The notes: generated from the letters alone by a model not told the origin. DNA of 8,860 bases from Micrococcales bacterium UBA4448 (GCA_002390305.1 DGPE01000064.1:1-8860); one strand, 5' to 3'; counted from the stretch's first letter, positions 1 through 7,154 are shown. A program made the numbers and translations.

Positions 1-23
1 TCGTACTGGTCAACAGTTGGCAT
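1..23 (-). CDS. 5' end of a riboswitch-controlled gene (partial)
   Basis: Only seven full codons are visible, reading MPTVDQY from an ATG at 23-21. A purine-rich ribosome binding site (GAGAGGG, 34-28) lies 4 bases ahead. The reading frame leaves the window, so the product cannot be read from sequence. The gene is the first one downstream of an FMN riboswitch and its terminator, so by family knowledge it should be a riboflavin biosynthesis gene (for example ribD, ribE or ribBA) or a riboflavin transporter. Start and strand are fairly safe; the product is inference from context. Confidence 0.5.
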
Positions 24-63
24 TTTGCCCTCTCAGTTCTCTAACACAGAACCGCGGGCGCGG

Positions 64-88
64 AAAAAGGCGGGCGCAAATAGCGCCC
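64..88 (-). terminator. Intrinsic terminator of the FMN riboswitch expression platform
   Basis: On the minus strand a perfect 6-bp GC stem (GGGCGC 88-83, GCGCCC 77-72) with a 5-base loop TATTT is followed by GCC and a run of five T (68-64). It begins two bases after the riboswitch aptamer closes and ends about 40 bases before the downstream ATG. This is the expected layout for a riboswitch that stops transcription when FMN is bound. The same 3' arm motif occurs again at 61-54, so an alternative fold is possible. Confidence 0.75.
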
Positions 89-90
89 TC

Positions 91-231
91 GTTCTTCTCT
101 CATCCGGACTTTAACCGTCGGTCCTGGAATTTCACCAGGTCAACCGCCTGAATTTTCACCGCTGGATGCAATGATTTCAGTCGGGTCGCGGACTATACCG
201 CCGGTTCAGATTTTCACTGACCCCGAAGAAC
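91..231 (-). promoter_or_regulatory. FMN riboswitch (RFN element)
   Basis: The minus strand carries the hallmark conserved blocks of the RFN aptamer in order. A closing P1 helix pairs GTTCTTC (231-225) with GAAGAAC (97-91), 7 bp. Next come CTTCGGGG, the ACCGGCGGTATAGTCCGCGA block (205-186; the usual sequence has GGTAAAGTCC), two GGTGAAA loops, and near the 3' end CCGACGGTTAAAGTCCGGAT (121-102). The length of about 141 bases suits the family. FMN binding to this aptamer normally switches off riboflavin genes in cis; here a terminator follows directly. The element starts only 44 bases after the trpS stop. A weak promoter-like pair (TTGCCC, then TAGGTG after 16 bases) precedes it, but no terminator for trpS is visible, so read-through from trpS is possible. 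Confidence 0.95.
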
Positions 232-274
232 TGTGCTTACACCTAGAACAATACTCTTCTGGGGCAATAAATTC

Positions 275-1279
275 CTAGAGGGCTCTAACTAGTCCAAGGT
301 TTTCGTAGACGGTGCTTAGAGTCTTTTCTGCCCGCAGGTTGGCTTTGGCGGCACCCGAGGCTAATAGTCGATCAAGCTCAGCTGAATCCTCGAGTAGCTC
401 TTCGGTTCTGGTCCTGATCGGCCTGAGGCTTTCAATTACCACCTCAGCCACCTCAGCCTTTAGGGCTCCATACCCTTGACCGGCGAAACGTTTCTCAAGA
501 GCGGAGACCTGCTCACCGCTTAGGGCAGATTGAATTCCCAATAGGTTCGAAACACCGGGTTTGGTGTCGCGGTCAAACCTTATCTGGCCATCGGTGTCAG
601 TTACCGCGGATTTTATTTTCTTCAAGATCTGGCCGGGCTCATCCATCAGGTTGATAAGGCCCTTTGGATCTTGAGCTGATTTAGACATTTTGGCGCCCGG
701 GAGTTGAAGGTCGTAGATTTTTGCACTCTCTTTTAAGATGTGGGCCTGGGGAATCACAAATGTTTCCCCAAAGCGCGAATTGAAGCGCATGGCGAGATCT
801 CGAGTCAGTTCTAAATGCTGGCGTTGGTCCTCTCCGACCGGGACGGCGGTTGGCTGGTAAAGCAGAATGTCTGCGGCCTGCAGTATTGGATAGGTAAAGA
901 GCCCTACCGAAGAATTATCTGACCCACCTTTTTGGCTCTTGTCTTTGAACTGGGTCATTCTCGATGCTTCGCCAAAACCGGTTATGCAGTTCAAGACCCA
1001 GGCCAGCTGGGCGTGCGCAGGGACATGAGATTGGACAAAAAGAGAACTCTTATTTGGGTCTAGTCCAGCTGCAATATATTGCGCTGCAGTCCTTCTAGTG
1101 TTTTCCCGAAGAACCTTCGGATCCTGGGGCACGGTTATGGCGTGGAGATCGACAATCACGTAGTAGGCGTTGAATTGTTCCTGCATTGCAACCCATTGGG
1201 TGAGTGCACCAAGGTAGTTTCCTAAATGAAGACTGGCGGCGGAGGGCTGCATACCTGATAGCAAGTTTGGCTTAGTCAT
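275..1279 (-). CDS. trpS: Tryptophan--tRNA ligase (TrpRS)
   Basis: This cytoplasmic class I aminoacyl-tRNA synthetase charges tRNA-Trp with tryptophan using ATP. At 334 residues it has the usual bacterial TrpRS length. The HIGH-type signature reads HLGN at residues 18-21 within PSAASLHLGNYLGA. The KMSKS loop is intact at 197-201. The conserved VGEDQRQHLELTRD segment (148-161), which lies by the active site, is present. The start is ATG at 1279, with a modest AGGG ribosome binding site about 8 bases ahead; the stop is TAG. It begins 8 bases after the xthA stop, so it is probably co-transcribed with xthA and perhaps with the sdh operon. No T-box or leader attenuator is seen; there is no room for one. 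The gene looks complete and ordinary. Confidence 0.97.
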   Translation of the reverse strand: MTKPNLLSGMQPSAASLHLGNYLGALTQWVAMQEQFNAYYVIVDLHAITVPQDPKVLRENTRRTAAQYIAAGLDPNKSSLFVQSHVPAHAQLAWVLNCITGFGEASRMTQFKDKSQKGGSDNSSVGLFTYPILQAADILLYQPTAVPVGEDQRQHLELTRDLAMRFNSRFGETFVIPQAHILKESAKIYDLQLPGAKMSKSAQDPKGLINLMDEPGQILKKIKSAVTDTDGQIRFDRDTKPGVSNLLGIQSALSGEQVSALEKRFAGQGYGALKAEVAEVVIESLRPIRTRTEELLEDSAELDRLLASGAAKANLRAEKTLSTVYENLGLVRAL

Positions 1280-1287
1280 TATTTTCC

Positions 1288-2097
1288 CTATAGCTCGTAT
1301 TCAACCACCACGGGGGAGTGGTCGCTCCAACGGGTGTCATAACTTGGTGCCCTGTCAACCTGGTAATTCTTCACCAGTTTGGCAAGACCGGGGGTTGCCA
1401 GCTGATAGTCAATTCTCCAGCCAGCATCGTTGTCAAAGGCCTGGCCACGATAAGACCACCAGGAATAGGGGCCGGGAGTCTCAGGGTGAGCTTGTCTTCC
1501 AACATCTACCCAGCCCATCTTTTGGAAACCGTCAAAATAGGCGCGCTCCTCCGGAAGAAACCCGGAGTTTTTTAAATTGCCTTTCCAGTTTTTGATATCC
1601 AACTCGGTGTGACCGACGTTTAGGTCTCCGACCACTACCGCGTGCTTCCCAGAATCAATGAGCTGTTTCATTCTGATTGTCATGGCATCCAAGAACTTGT
1701 ACTTCTCGATTTGCTTCGGGGTATCAACTTCACCCGAGTGGACATAACAACTGATGACAGTGACAACCTGGCTAGAAATTTGTAGTTCAGTTTCTAGCCA
1801 GCGACCGGCAGAGTCAAAGTCTTTCGGCCCAAGATCCACGCTTGTGCTCAATATATTGTTTTTTGACAGCACAGCTACTCCGGCTCGCCCTTTGGCACTG
1901 GCAACATCATCTGCGATGTTCCAACCCTGTTCAATTGCAAGAGGGCCATTAGTTGCAAGTTCAATAAGGTCTTCACTTGGAGCCCTGACCTCTTGAAGGC
2001 AAAGAACATCCGGGATTGAATCATGGAGCCAAGAGCCCATGTCCTTGCGGGCTGCGGCTCTTATTCCATTTACATTTACGCTGGCAATTTTTAGCAT
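1288..2097 (-). CDS. xthA: Exodeoxyribonuclease III (AP endonuclease family)
   Basis: This is a base-excision repair enzyme of the endonuclease/exonuclease/phosphatase fold that cuts DNA at abasic sites and trims 3' ends, using a divalent metal. It has 269 residues, normal for the ExoIII family. Visible active-site motifs: SVNVNGIRAA with metal-site Asn8; CLQEVR with Glu36; SCYVHSGE with Tyr118; VVGDLNVGHTELD with Asp158 and Asn160; WRIDYQL with Asp230; and the terminal SDHSPV with Asp259 and His260. All expected catalytic residues are present. The start is ATG at 2097 with no strong ribosome binding site (GACCTG just upstream is weak). It lies 17 bases after the Rieske gene stop and 8 bases before trpS, so translation may partly rely on the upstream gene. 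Confidence 0.95.
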   Translation of the reverse strand: MLKIASVNVNGIRAAARKDMGSWLHDSIPDVLCLQEVRAPSEDLIELATNGPLAIEQGWNIADDVASAKGRAGVAVLSKNNILSTSVDLGPKDFDSAGRWLETELQISSQVVTVISCYVHSGEVDTPKQIEKYKFLDAMTIRMKQLIDSGKHAVVVGDLNVGHTELDIKNWKGNLKNSGFLPEERAYFDGFQKMGWVDVGRQAHPETPGPYSWWSYRGQAFDNDAGWRIDYQLATPGLAKLVKNYQVDRAPSYDTRWSDHSPVVVEYEL

Positions 2098-2114
2098 CAG
2101 GTCAAATCTAGAAG

Positions 2115-2561
2115 CTAGATGATTGCGTAGAGGTCTGAACCGCGCACTTCAACCATTATTTTGCCAAGTGGAGACTTAGCTGGGCCGGACTGAACCGCGC
2201 CTGAATCGGGGTCAAATCTCGCACCGTGACAACCGCAGGCAATCTGATTCTCTCTGACGCCAGTTACGATGCACCCGGCGTGAGTGCAGGTGGCATTGAA
2301 GGCTCGGAAGGTGTCCTCTGCCGGTCTTGTGACCAGAATTGTGAGGGCGTTATCGATCTCATATTTTTTCCCGGAGCCGACCATGATTTCAGCAGCCGGA
2401 CCAAGAAGCTGCTCCCCAGTCATTTCTGTTGGAGCGTCTTCCACAGTCGCACTTGGGGGTGTGGTTTCTACTGAGGCTGGTTCAGCAGCGCAGCCGGCGA
2501 GTGTTACAGCCCCTCCGGCAGTGATCGCTCCGGTGAGCAGGACTCTTCTATTGATTGTCAT
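2115..2561 (-). CDS. Rieske [2Fe-2S] lipoprotein, probably Tat-exported
   Basis: This 148-residue protein has an N-terminal export signal and a C-terminal Rieske domain. Residues 5-6 are a twin arginine (INRRVLLTG), followed by a hydrophobic stretch and a lipobox LAGC with Cys24. It is therefore predicted to be folded with its cluster in the cytoplasm, exported by Tat and anchored by lipid on the outer face of the membrane. Residues 25-50 are an acidic, Pro/Thr-rich linker. Cluster ligands are visible as CTH (Cys92, His94) and CGCH (Cys109, His112). Cys97 and Cys111 sit where quinol-oxidase Rieske proteins have a disulfide. No helix long enough for a membrane anchor follows the signal, unlike QcrA. 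It lies 24 bases after sdhB and 17 before xthA, in the same direction. The family assignment is secure; its electron partner is unknown, and placement next to SDH suggests respiratory electron transfer only by association. Confidence 0.9.
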   Translation of the reverse strand: MTINRRVLLTGAITAGGAVTLAGCAAEPASVETTPPSATVEDAPTEMTGEQLLGPAAEIMVGSGKKYEIDNALTILVTRPAEDTFRAFNATCTHAGCIVTGVRENQIACGCHGARFDPDSGAVQSGPAKSPLGKIMVEVRGSDLYAII

Positions 2562-2585
2562 AGGAACCTATAACAGTAATTTTCT

Positions 2586-3320
2586 CTAGGCTCTTCCTCG
2601 AAGGATGGCCTGCTTCACTTCGGCGATTGCCTTGGTGACTTCAATGCCCCTTGGGCAGGCCTCGGTGCAGTTGAAGGTCGTGCGGCAGCGCCAGACTCCC
2701 TCTTTATCATTCAAGATGTCGATGCGTAGTTCAGCACCCTCGTCCCGTGAGTCAAAGATAAAGCGGTGTGCGTTGACTATCGCAGCGGGCCCAAAGTACT
2801 GGCCGTCTGTCCAGAAAACCGGGCAGCTGGTGGTGCAGGCAGCACAGAGGATACATTTCGTGGTGTCGTCATAGCGAGCACGGTCCTCAGGAGACTGAAG
2901 CCTCTCCTTGGTTGGCTTGTCGCTTGCAATCAAGAATGGGTTTATGTCCTTATAGGCCTGATAAAAAGGGTTCATGTCGACGATTAGGTCTTTTTCGACA
3001 GGCAGGCCCTTGATTGGCTCGACATAAATCGGCTGTGAGATGTCCAGGTCTTTGATCAGAGTCTTGCAAGCAAGGCGGTTGCGACCATTGATTCGCATTG
3101 CATCTGAACCGCAGACACCGTGGGCACATGAACGTCTGAAGGTTAGCGAACCATCCTGCTCCCACTTAATCTTGTGAAGGGCATCTAGAACTCGGTCGGT
3201 GCCGTACATCTCAACGTCATAGTCAACCCACTTCGGCTCACTGTCAACCTCTGGGTTGAACCTGCGAATAATGAGTGTGACGGTGAATGATTCAATTACG
3301 GTTTCAGCTGCAGTAGCCAT
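2586..3320 (-). CDS. sdhB: Succinate dehydrogenase iron-sulfur subunit
   Basis: SdhB passes electrons from the SdhA flavin to the membrane quinone through three clusters. It has 244 residues. The [2Fe-2S] ligands are Cys65, Cys70, Asp73 and Cys85 in CAHGVCGSD...LAC; Asp at the third site is also found in E. coli SdhB. The C-terminal ferredoxin-like domain has CILCAACTTSCPVFW (Cys156, 159, 162, 166) and CRTTFNCTEACPRG (Cys212, 218, 222), giving the [4Fe-4S] and [3Fe-4S] sites. Trp170 matches the quinone-site Trp of other SQRs, while Arg213 replaces the His that follows the equivalent Cys in E. coli. The start ATG overlaps the sdhA stop by one base (TAATG), pointing to coupled translation. Confidence 0.97.
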   Translation of the reverse strand: MATAAETVIESFTVTLIIRRFNPEVDSEPKWVDYDVEMYGTDRVLDALHKIKWEQDGSLTFRRSCAHGVCGSDAMRINGRNRLACKTLIKDLDISQPIYVEPIKGLPVEKDLIVDMNPFYQAYKDINPFLIASDKPTKERLQSPEDRARYDDTTKCILCAACTTSCPVFWTDGQYFGPAAIVNAHRFIFDSRDEGAELRIDILNDKEGVWRCRTTFNCTEACPRGIEVTKAIAEVKQAILRGRA

Positions 3321-5098
3321 TAGTACTTTCGCTCCATCGGCTGGTAGTTGGTTACAACCACTGGCTTCCAGCCAATGGTCATATTGGTGCCGGTCTTCTT
3401 TGTAACTTTGTCTTGCTGATAAACCATCGAGTGAACCATAAATTTCTTGTCATCGCGGTCTGGGTAGTCTTCACGAAGGTGAGCACCTCGTGATTCACGG
3501 CGCTCGCGGCAAGCAACCACTGTTACCTCCGCTAGATCAAGCAGGAAGCCAAGTTCTATTGCCTCTAGAAGGTCGGTATTGAAGCGCTTGCCATGGTCTT
3601 GGATTGAAATATTCTCGTAGCGCCCACGAAGTTCTTGAATCTTTTCAATGGCCTCCTGAAGGGTTTCTTCGGTTCTGAAAACCTGAGCATTTTTATCCAT
3701 TGAGTCCTGAAGTTCCTTGCGGAGCTGGGCGATTTTTTCCTTGCCCTTTGATTTGCGAACCTTTTCAATCATTGCGATTACATCGTCAGCCGCGTTTGCT
3801 GGCATCGGAACTTGCTTTGCAGTTTTGGCATACTCCACAGAGTATTGACCAGCACGTTTCCCAAACACGTTGATATCCAAAAGTGAGTTGGTGCCAAGTC
3901 TGTTGGCTCCGTGAACTGAAACGCAGGCGCACTCCCCGGCCGCGTAAAGGCCCGGAATAACAGTGTCATTATCTGAAAGTACCTCGGCCTTGATGTTGGT
4001 TGGGATGCCACCCATTGCGTAGTGGGCGGTCGGGAATACTGGGACCGGTTCGGTGTATGGCTCAACTCCGAGGTAGGTTCTTGCAAACTCAGTGATGTCG
4101 GGAAGTTTCGCATCGATGACAGCTGGCTCAAGGTGAGTTAGATCCAAGAGAACATAGTCCTTGTTTGGGCCAGCGCCCCTTCCTTCTCGAACCTCGTTTG
4201 CCATCGCTCTTGCGACCATGTCCCTCGGGGCAAGGTCCTTGATGGTGGGCGCATAGCGCTCCATGAAACGTTCGCCAGCTGCATTCCGAAGGATTCCGCC
4301 CTCTCCTCGGGCAGCCTCGGAGAGCAAAATCCCGAGACCGGCTAGGCCGGTCGGGTGGAACTGATAAAACTCCATGTCTTCAAGCGGGATGCCGCGCCTA
4401 AATGCAATTGCGACGCCGTCACCAGTCAAGGTGTGGGCGTTTGAGGTGGTCTTGTAGATCTTTCCAAAACCGCCGGTTGCGAAAACAATTGCCTTTGCAG
4501 AAAACACGTGGATGTCTCCGGTGGCAAGTTCGTAGGCCACTACTCCGGCGGGCTTGCCATCATTCATGACAAGATCCAAAACATAGAATTCGTTGTAGAA
4601 ATCAATTCCGAGCTTTACGCAAGTTTGGTACAGGGTCTGCAAGATCATGTGACCGGTTCGGTCGGCGGCGTAGCAGGAGCGTCGAACCGGCGCTTTACCG
4701 TGATCACGCGTGTGACCTCCGAAACGCCTCTGGTCGATTTTCCCCTCGGGTGTTCTGTTGAAGGGGAGCCCCATGTTTTCAAGGTCAATAACTGCTTGCA
4801 CTGACTCTTTGGCAAGAATCTCGGCCGCGTCTTGGTCAACTAGATAGTCGCCACCTTTCACTGTGTCAAAGGTGTGCCATTCCCAGCTATCTTCCTCAAC
4901 GTTTGCCAAGGCCGCTGCCATACCACCTTGGGCTGCACCGGTGTGGCTTCTGGTAGGGAAGAGCTTGGAGATAACTCCGACTTTGGCACCGGCGCCAGCC
5001 TCAATGGCGGCGCGCATTCCAGCACCACCGGCACCGACAATGAGGACGTCAAAGGTGTGATAGGTGATGTTGCTGTCGGCAGTTTCTTGTTGCGGCAA
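3320..5098 (-). CDS. sdhA: Succinate dehydrogenase flavoprotein subunit
   Basis: SdhA oxidises succinate to fumarate at a covalently bound FAD, on the cytoplasmic side of the complex. It has 592 residues, normal for the family. The dinucleotide-binding motif VGAGGAGMRA is at 21-30. His52 in SHTGAAQGG is the expected covalent FAD attachment site. Substrate-site residues are seen as His248 (FHPTG), Arg292 (PRDM), His359 (TAHYAMGG) and Arg400 (HGANRLGTNSLLD). The start is TTG at 5098, chosen because AAAAAGGA lies 6 bases ahead and no nearer ATG fits. It begins 15 bases after the sdhD stop and overlaps sdhB by one base. SdhA and fumarate reductase flavoproteins are alike, but the sdhCDAB order and the two small anchors favour succinate dehydrogenase. 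Confidence 0.98.
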   Translation of the reverse strand: MPQQETADSNITYHTFDVLIVGAGGAGMRAAIEAGAGAKVGVISKLFPTRSHTGAAQGGMAAALANVEEDSWEWHTFDTVKGGDYLVDQDAAEILAKESVQAVIDLENMGLPFNRTPEGKIDQRRFGGHTRDHGKAPVRRSCYAADRTGHMILQTLYQTCVKLGIDFYNEFYVLDLVMNDGKPAGVVAYELATGDIHVFSAKAIVFATGGFGKIYKTTSNAHTLTGDGVAIAFRRGIPLEDMEFYQFHPTGLAGLGILLSEAARGEGGILRNAAGERFMERYAPTIKDLAPRDMVARAMANEVREGRGAGPNKDYVLLDLTHLEPAVIDAKLPDITEFARTYLGVEPYTEPVPVFPTAHYAMGGIPTNIKAEVLSDNDTVIPGLYAAGECACVSVHGANRLGTNSLLDINVFGKRAGQYSVEYAKTAKQVPMPANAADDVIAMIEKVRKSKGKEKIAQLRKELQDSMDKNAQVFRTEETLQEAIEKIQELRGRYENISIQDHGKRFNTDLLEAIELGFLLDLAEVTVVACRERRESRGAHLREDYPDRDDKKFMVHSMVYQQDKVTKKTGTNMTIGWKPVVVTNYQPMERKY

Positions 5099-5113
5099 TT
5101 GAATTCCTTTTTC

Positions 5114-5554
5114 TTACGGAGCTGGGCAGAATGATGCAAGTAGGTCGGGGTTTGCTCCCGCAGGGCAGGGATCAAAGGTAAAGATCACCAAGGTGCCAAG
5201 CAGAATCAGCAATCCACAGACGGCCCAGAGGGTTGTGCCCAGGGCTGCGCGAACCTTCACTTTTTCGGTGTAGTCGTTAACAATGGTTCGCATGCCATTT
5301 GTTCCGTGAATTAGGGCAAGCCACAACATTGCTAGGTCCCAGACCTGCCAGAACGGGTCGGCCCACTTGCCAGCCACAAATGCGAAGTCGATAGCTTTGA
5401 TGCCCTCACCGAGCACAAGGTTCACAACCAGGTGGGTGAATACTAGAACCACCAGAAGCGGTCCGCTGATTCGCATGAATAGCCAACCGTACTTTTCTAG
5501 GTTGGCTTGCTTGCGTGTTCTTGGCTTTGCCGGTGTCTCGATTATTACGCTCAT
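5114..5554 (-). CDS. sdhD: Succinate dehydrogenase membrane anchor subunit D
   Basis: This small integral membrane subunit helps form the quinone and haem sites and anchors SdhAB. Three hydrophobic helices are seen at roughly residues 30-50, 68-88 and 106-127, counting from the first possible start at 5560. Two helix histidines stand out: one in VFTHLVVN and one in ALIHGTNGMRTIVNDY, the latter being the HGxNGxR signature of SdhD anchors. Three in-frame starts occur in a row (TTG 5560, ATG 5557, ATG 5554). The ribosome binding site TAGGGG (5566-5561) ends directly at the TTG and is 6 bases from the third start, so I prefer ATG 5554 (146 residues). TAGGGG includes the stop codon of sdhC. The N-terminal 20 residues are basic and probably cytoplasmic; the tail holds two cysteines of unknown role. 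Confidence 0.92.
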   Translation of the reverse strand: MSVIIETPAKPRTRKQANLEKYGWLFMRISGPLLVVLVFTHLVVNLVLGEGIKAIDFAFVAGKWADPFWQVWDLAMLWLALIHGTNGMRTIVNDYTEKVKVRAALGTTLWAVCGLLILLGTLVIFTFDPCPAGANPDLLASFCPAP

Positions 5555-5563
5555 CATCAACCC

Positions 5564-5953
5564 CTAGTGACTAAATACTCGTGCTAGATGCAGTGGGGTG
5601 AATGCCGCTACTGCGAGGACTGTTATGGAGATAACAACCCAAAACATAATTGCCTGGTACTTGGTGCCCTTCGACCAAAAGTCAATGGCGATAACTCGTA
5701 AACCGTTTAGACCGTGAAACAAAATAGCTCCGACGAGTCCAAGCTCTGCAAGGCCAACCACTGGAGTCTTATATGACTCGATGACAATGTTGTATGCCTC
5801 AGGGCTCACCCGAACCAAAGCAGTATCGAGAACGTGAACAAGCAAAAAGAAAAATATTCCTACGCCGCTAATGCGGTGCAGAACCCAGGACCACATGCCG
5901 ACTTTGCCTCGGTAAAGGGTCCCTGCTGGCCGAATTGCCAAACTAGCCTCCAT
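5564..5953 (-). CDS. sdhC: Succinate dehydrogenase cytochrome b556 subunit
   Basis: SdhC is the first gene of the sdhCDAB cluster and the second membrane anchor. It has 129 residues with three predicted helices at about 22-46, 64-88 and 101-124. HRISG at 26-30 matches the Ser/Arg quinone-site region of cytochrome b556 subunits. His40 (LLVHVLDTAL) and His80 (FHGLNGLRVIAID) are candidate haem ligands. The start is ATG at 5953; GTLYRGKVGMWSW at 11-23 is a conserved N-terminal region, which supports this start. There is no Shine-Dalgarno sequence within normal distance (GGGAG is 16 bases away), so the mRNA may be leaderless or have a very short leader. The gene is divergent from manC across 81 bases. 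Confidence 0.95.
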   Translation of the reverse strand: MEASLAIRPAGTLYRGKVGMWSWVLHRISGVGIFFFLLVHVLDTALVRVSPEAYNIVIESYKTPVVGLAELGLVGAILFHGLNGLRVIAIDFWSKGTKYQAIMFWVVISITVLAVAAFTPLHLARVFSH

Positions 5954-6034
5954 GGATAGATAAGATTTACTCCCAAGTCTAACCCAGAGCAGGCTAACCT
6001 TTTGGTTGAAACCAAGAACAGCTAGGGTGAAATT
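5954..6034. promoter_or_regulatory. Divergent promoter region of sdhC and manC
   Basis: These 81 non-coding bases must drive sdhC leftward and manC rightward. For sdhC a TANNNT-type -10 candidate TAGACT lies at 5981-5976 on the minus strand, giving a leader of roughly 16 bases. For manC the candidate is TAACCT at 5995-6000, giving a leader of about 28 bases. Neither has a good TTGACA-like -35 at 16-18 bases, so both are weak. An inverted repeat with 6-base arms (TTGGTT 6002-6007, AACCAA 6010-6015, 2-base centre) could be an operator. That a promoter region lies here is strong from gene layout; the exact boxes are tentative. Confidence 0.55.
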
Positions 6035-7144
6035 GTGGATAGCTCAAAGGCAAGTAACAGCGATAAGTTTTTTGCGATTATTCCGGCTGGTGGAGTCGGG
6101 TCAAGGCTCTGGCCATTGTCCCGAGCAAGCACTCCTAAGTTTCTTCACGATCTGACCGGCTCGGGTCAAACTCTTTTGCAGGACACCTGGGATCGGCTAA
6201 CCCCAGTTGCCGAAAACCGCAAGATGATTGTTACCGGCGATGTGCACGCCGACCTAGTCGCGATCCAACTGCCCGAATTGGACAAATCCAACTTAATTCT
6301 CGAACCGTCTCCCAAGGATTCCACTGCGGCCATTGCGCTTGCCGCCGCTGTGCTCTATGCAAGAGATAGTGAAGTGATCATTGGGTCCTTCGCTGCCGAC
6401 CATGTGATCAAAGACAACGACAAGTTCTTGGCTGCGATTTCTGCCTCAATCGATTTGGCAGCTAGCGGAAGATTAGTAACAATCGGCATCGTCCCGACCG
6501 AAGCCGCTGCCGCCTTTGGTTACATCAAGAAGGGATCTCGGATTTTAGACACCGAGGGTTTTGAAGTGGCTGAGTTTGTGGAAAAGCCAAATATTCAAAC
6601 AGCCAAGAGCTTTATTGCGACCGGCCACTACCTCTGGAACGCTGGCATGTATATCGCTCCGGCCAAGCTGTTACTCGATGTTTTGTCCAAGACACAGCCG
6701 TCGTTGCATGCGGGAGTCATGGAATTGGCAAAGCACTGGGACACAGACCAGCGAGCTGCGAAGCTTGAGAAGATTTGGCCAAACTTGGAGAAAATTGCAA
6801 TCGATTATGCGGTGGCGGAACCGGCTTCCCAAATGGGACTGATGTCAGTGGTGCCGGGTGACTTCGAGTGGCACGATGTCGGAGACTTTGCAGCGATTGC
6901 GGAATTGCAGTCGCAGGGAGCAACCAATAACTTGGCAGTTCTGGGTTCGGCAAAAGTTTTATCTGATTCGTCCTCTGGAATCCTGGTCAGCGAAACCAAT
7001 CGTCTGGTTGCACTTATAGGCCTTGAAGATGTAATCGTTGTTGACACGCCAGATGCTCTTTTAGTGACAACTAAAGAGCATGCTCAGAAGGTGAAGGCGC
7101 TGGTCGAGGCTCTAAAGCAAACCGGTCATTCGGACTTGCTTTAG
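6035..7144 (+). CDS. manC: Mannose-1-phosphate guanylyltransferase (GDP-mannose pyrophosphorylase)
   Basis: This cytoplasmic nucleotidyltransferase makes GDP-mannose from mannose-1-phosphate and GTP, for mannosylated lipids, glycoproteins and polysaccharides. It has 369 residues. The N-terminal signature PAGGVGSRLWPLSRASTPKF (18-36) is the GTP/pyrophosphate loop, with Ser in place of the common Thr in GxGTRLWP. Further motifs are ADHVI with Asp122 (metal site region), FVEKPN at 181-186, WNAGMYI at 201-207, IDYAVAE at 256-262 and EWHDVGDF at 278-285. It is a single-domain form: the C-terminal cupin (phosphomannose isomerase) of bifunctional ManC/AlgA is absent, and the length fits that. The start is GTG at 6035 with AGGGTGA 4 bases ahead. 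It appears to be transcribed alone from the divergent promoter, with a 118-base gap after it. Confidence 0.93.
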   Translation: MDSSKASNSDKFFAIIPAGGVGSRLWPLSRASTPKFLHDLTGSGQTLLQDTWDRLTPVAENRKMIVTGDVHADLVAIQLPELDKSNLILEPSPKDSTAAIALAAAVLYARDSEVIIGSFAADHVIKDNDKFLAAISASIDLAASGRLVTIGIVPTEAAAAFGYIKKGSRILDTEGFEVAEFVEKPNIQTAKSFIATGHYLWNAGMYIAPAKLLLDVLSKTQPSLHAGVMELAKHWDTDQRAAKLEKIWPNLEKIAIDYAVAEPASQMGLMSVVPGDFEWHDVGDFAAIAELQSQGATNNLAVLGSAKVLSDSSSGILVSETNRLVALIGLEDVIVVDTPDALLVTTKEHAQKVKALVEALKQTGHSDLL

Positions 7145-7154
7145 CCAGAACATT

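Noticed and set aside
1318..1996. Open frames on the plus strand across xthA (about 80-85 residues each)
   Set aside because: They lie wholly antisense to a gene with complete ExoIII motifs, show no recognisable domain and have no separate promoter or ribosome binding site.
3565..4131. Two alternate-frame minus-strand frames inside sdhA (67 and 117 residues)
   Set aside because: They are rich in Ser, Thr, Pro, Gln and Arg in the manner of frame-shifted coding sequence, and sdhA is intact through the same bases.
4858..5175. Alternate-frame minus-strand frame spanning the sdhD/sdhA junction
   Set aside because: It overlaps the conserved N-terminus of sdhA and the end of sdhD in another frame, and its composition is that of a shadow frame.
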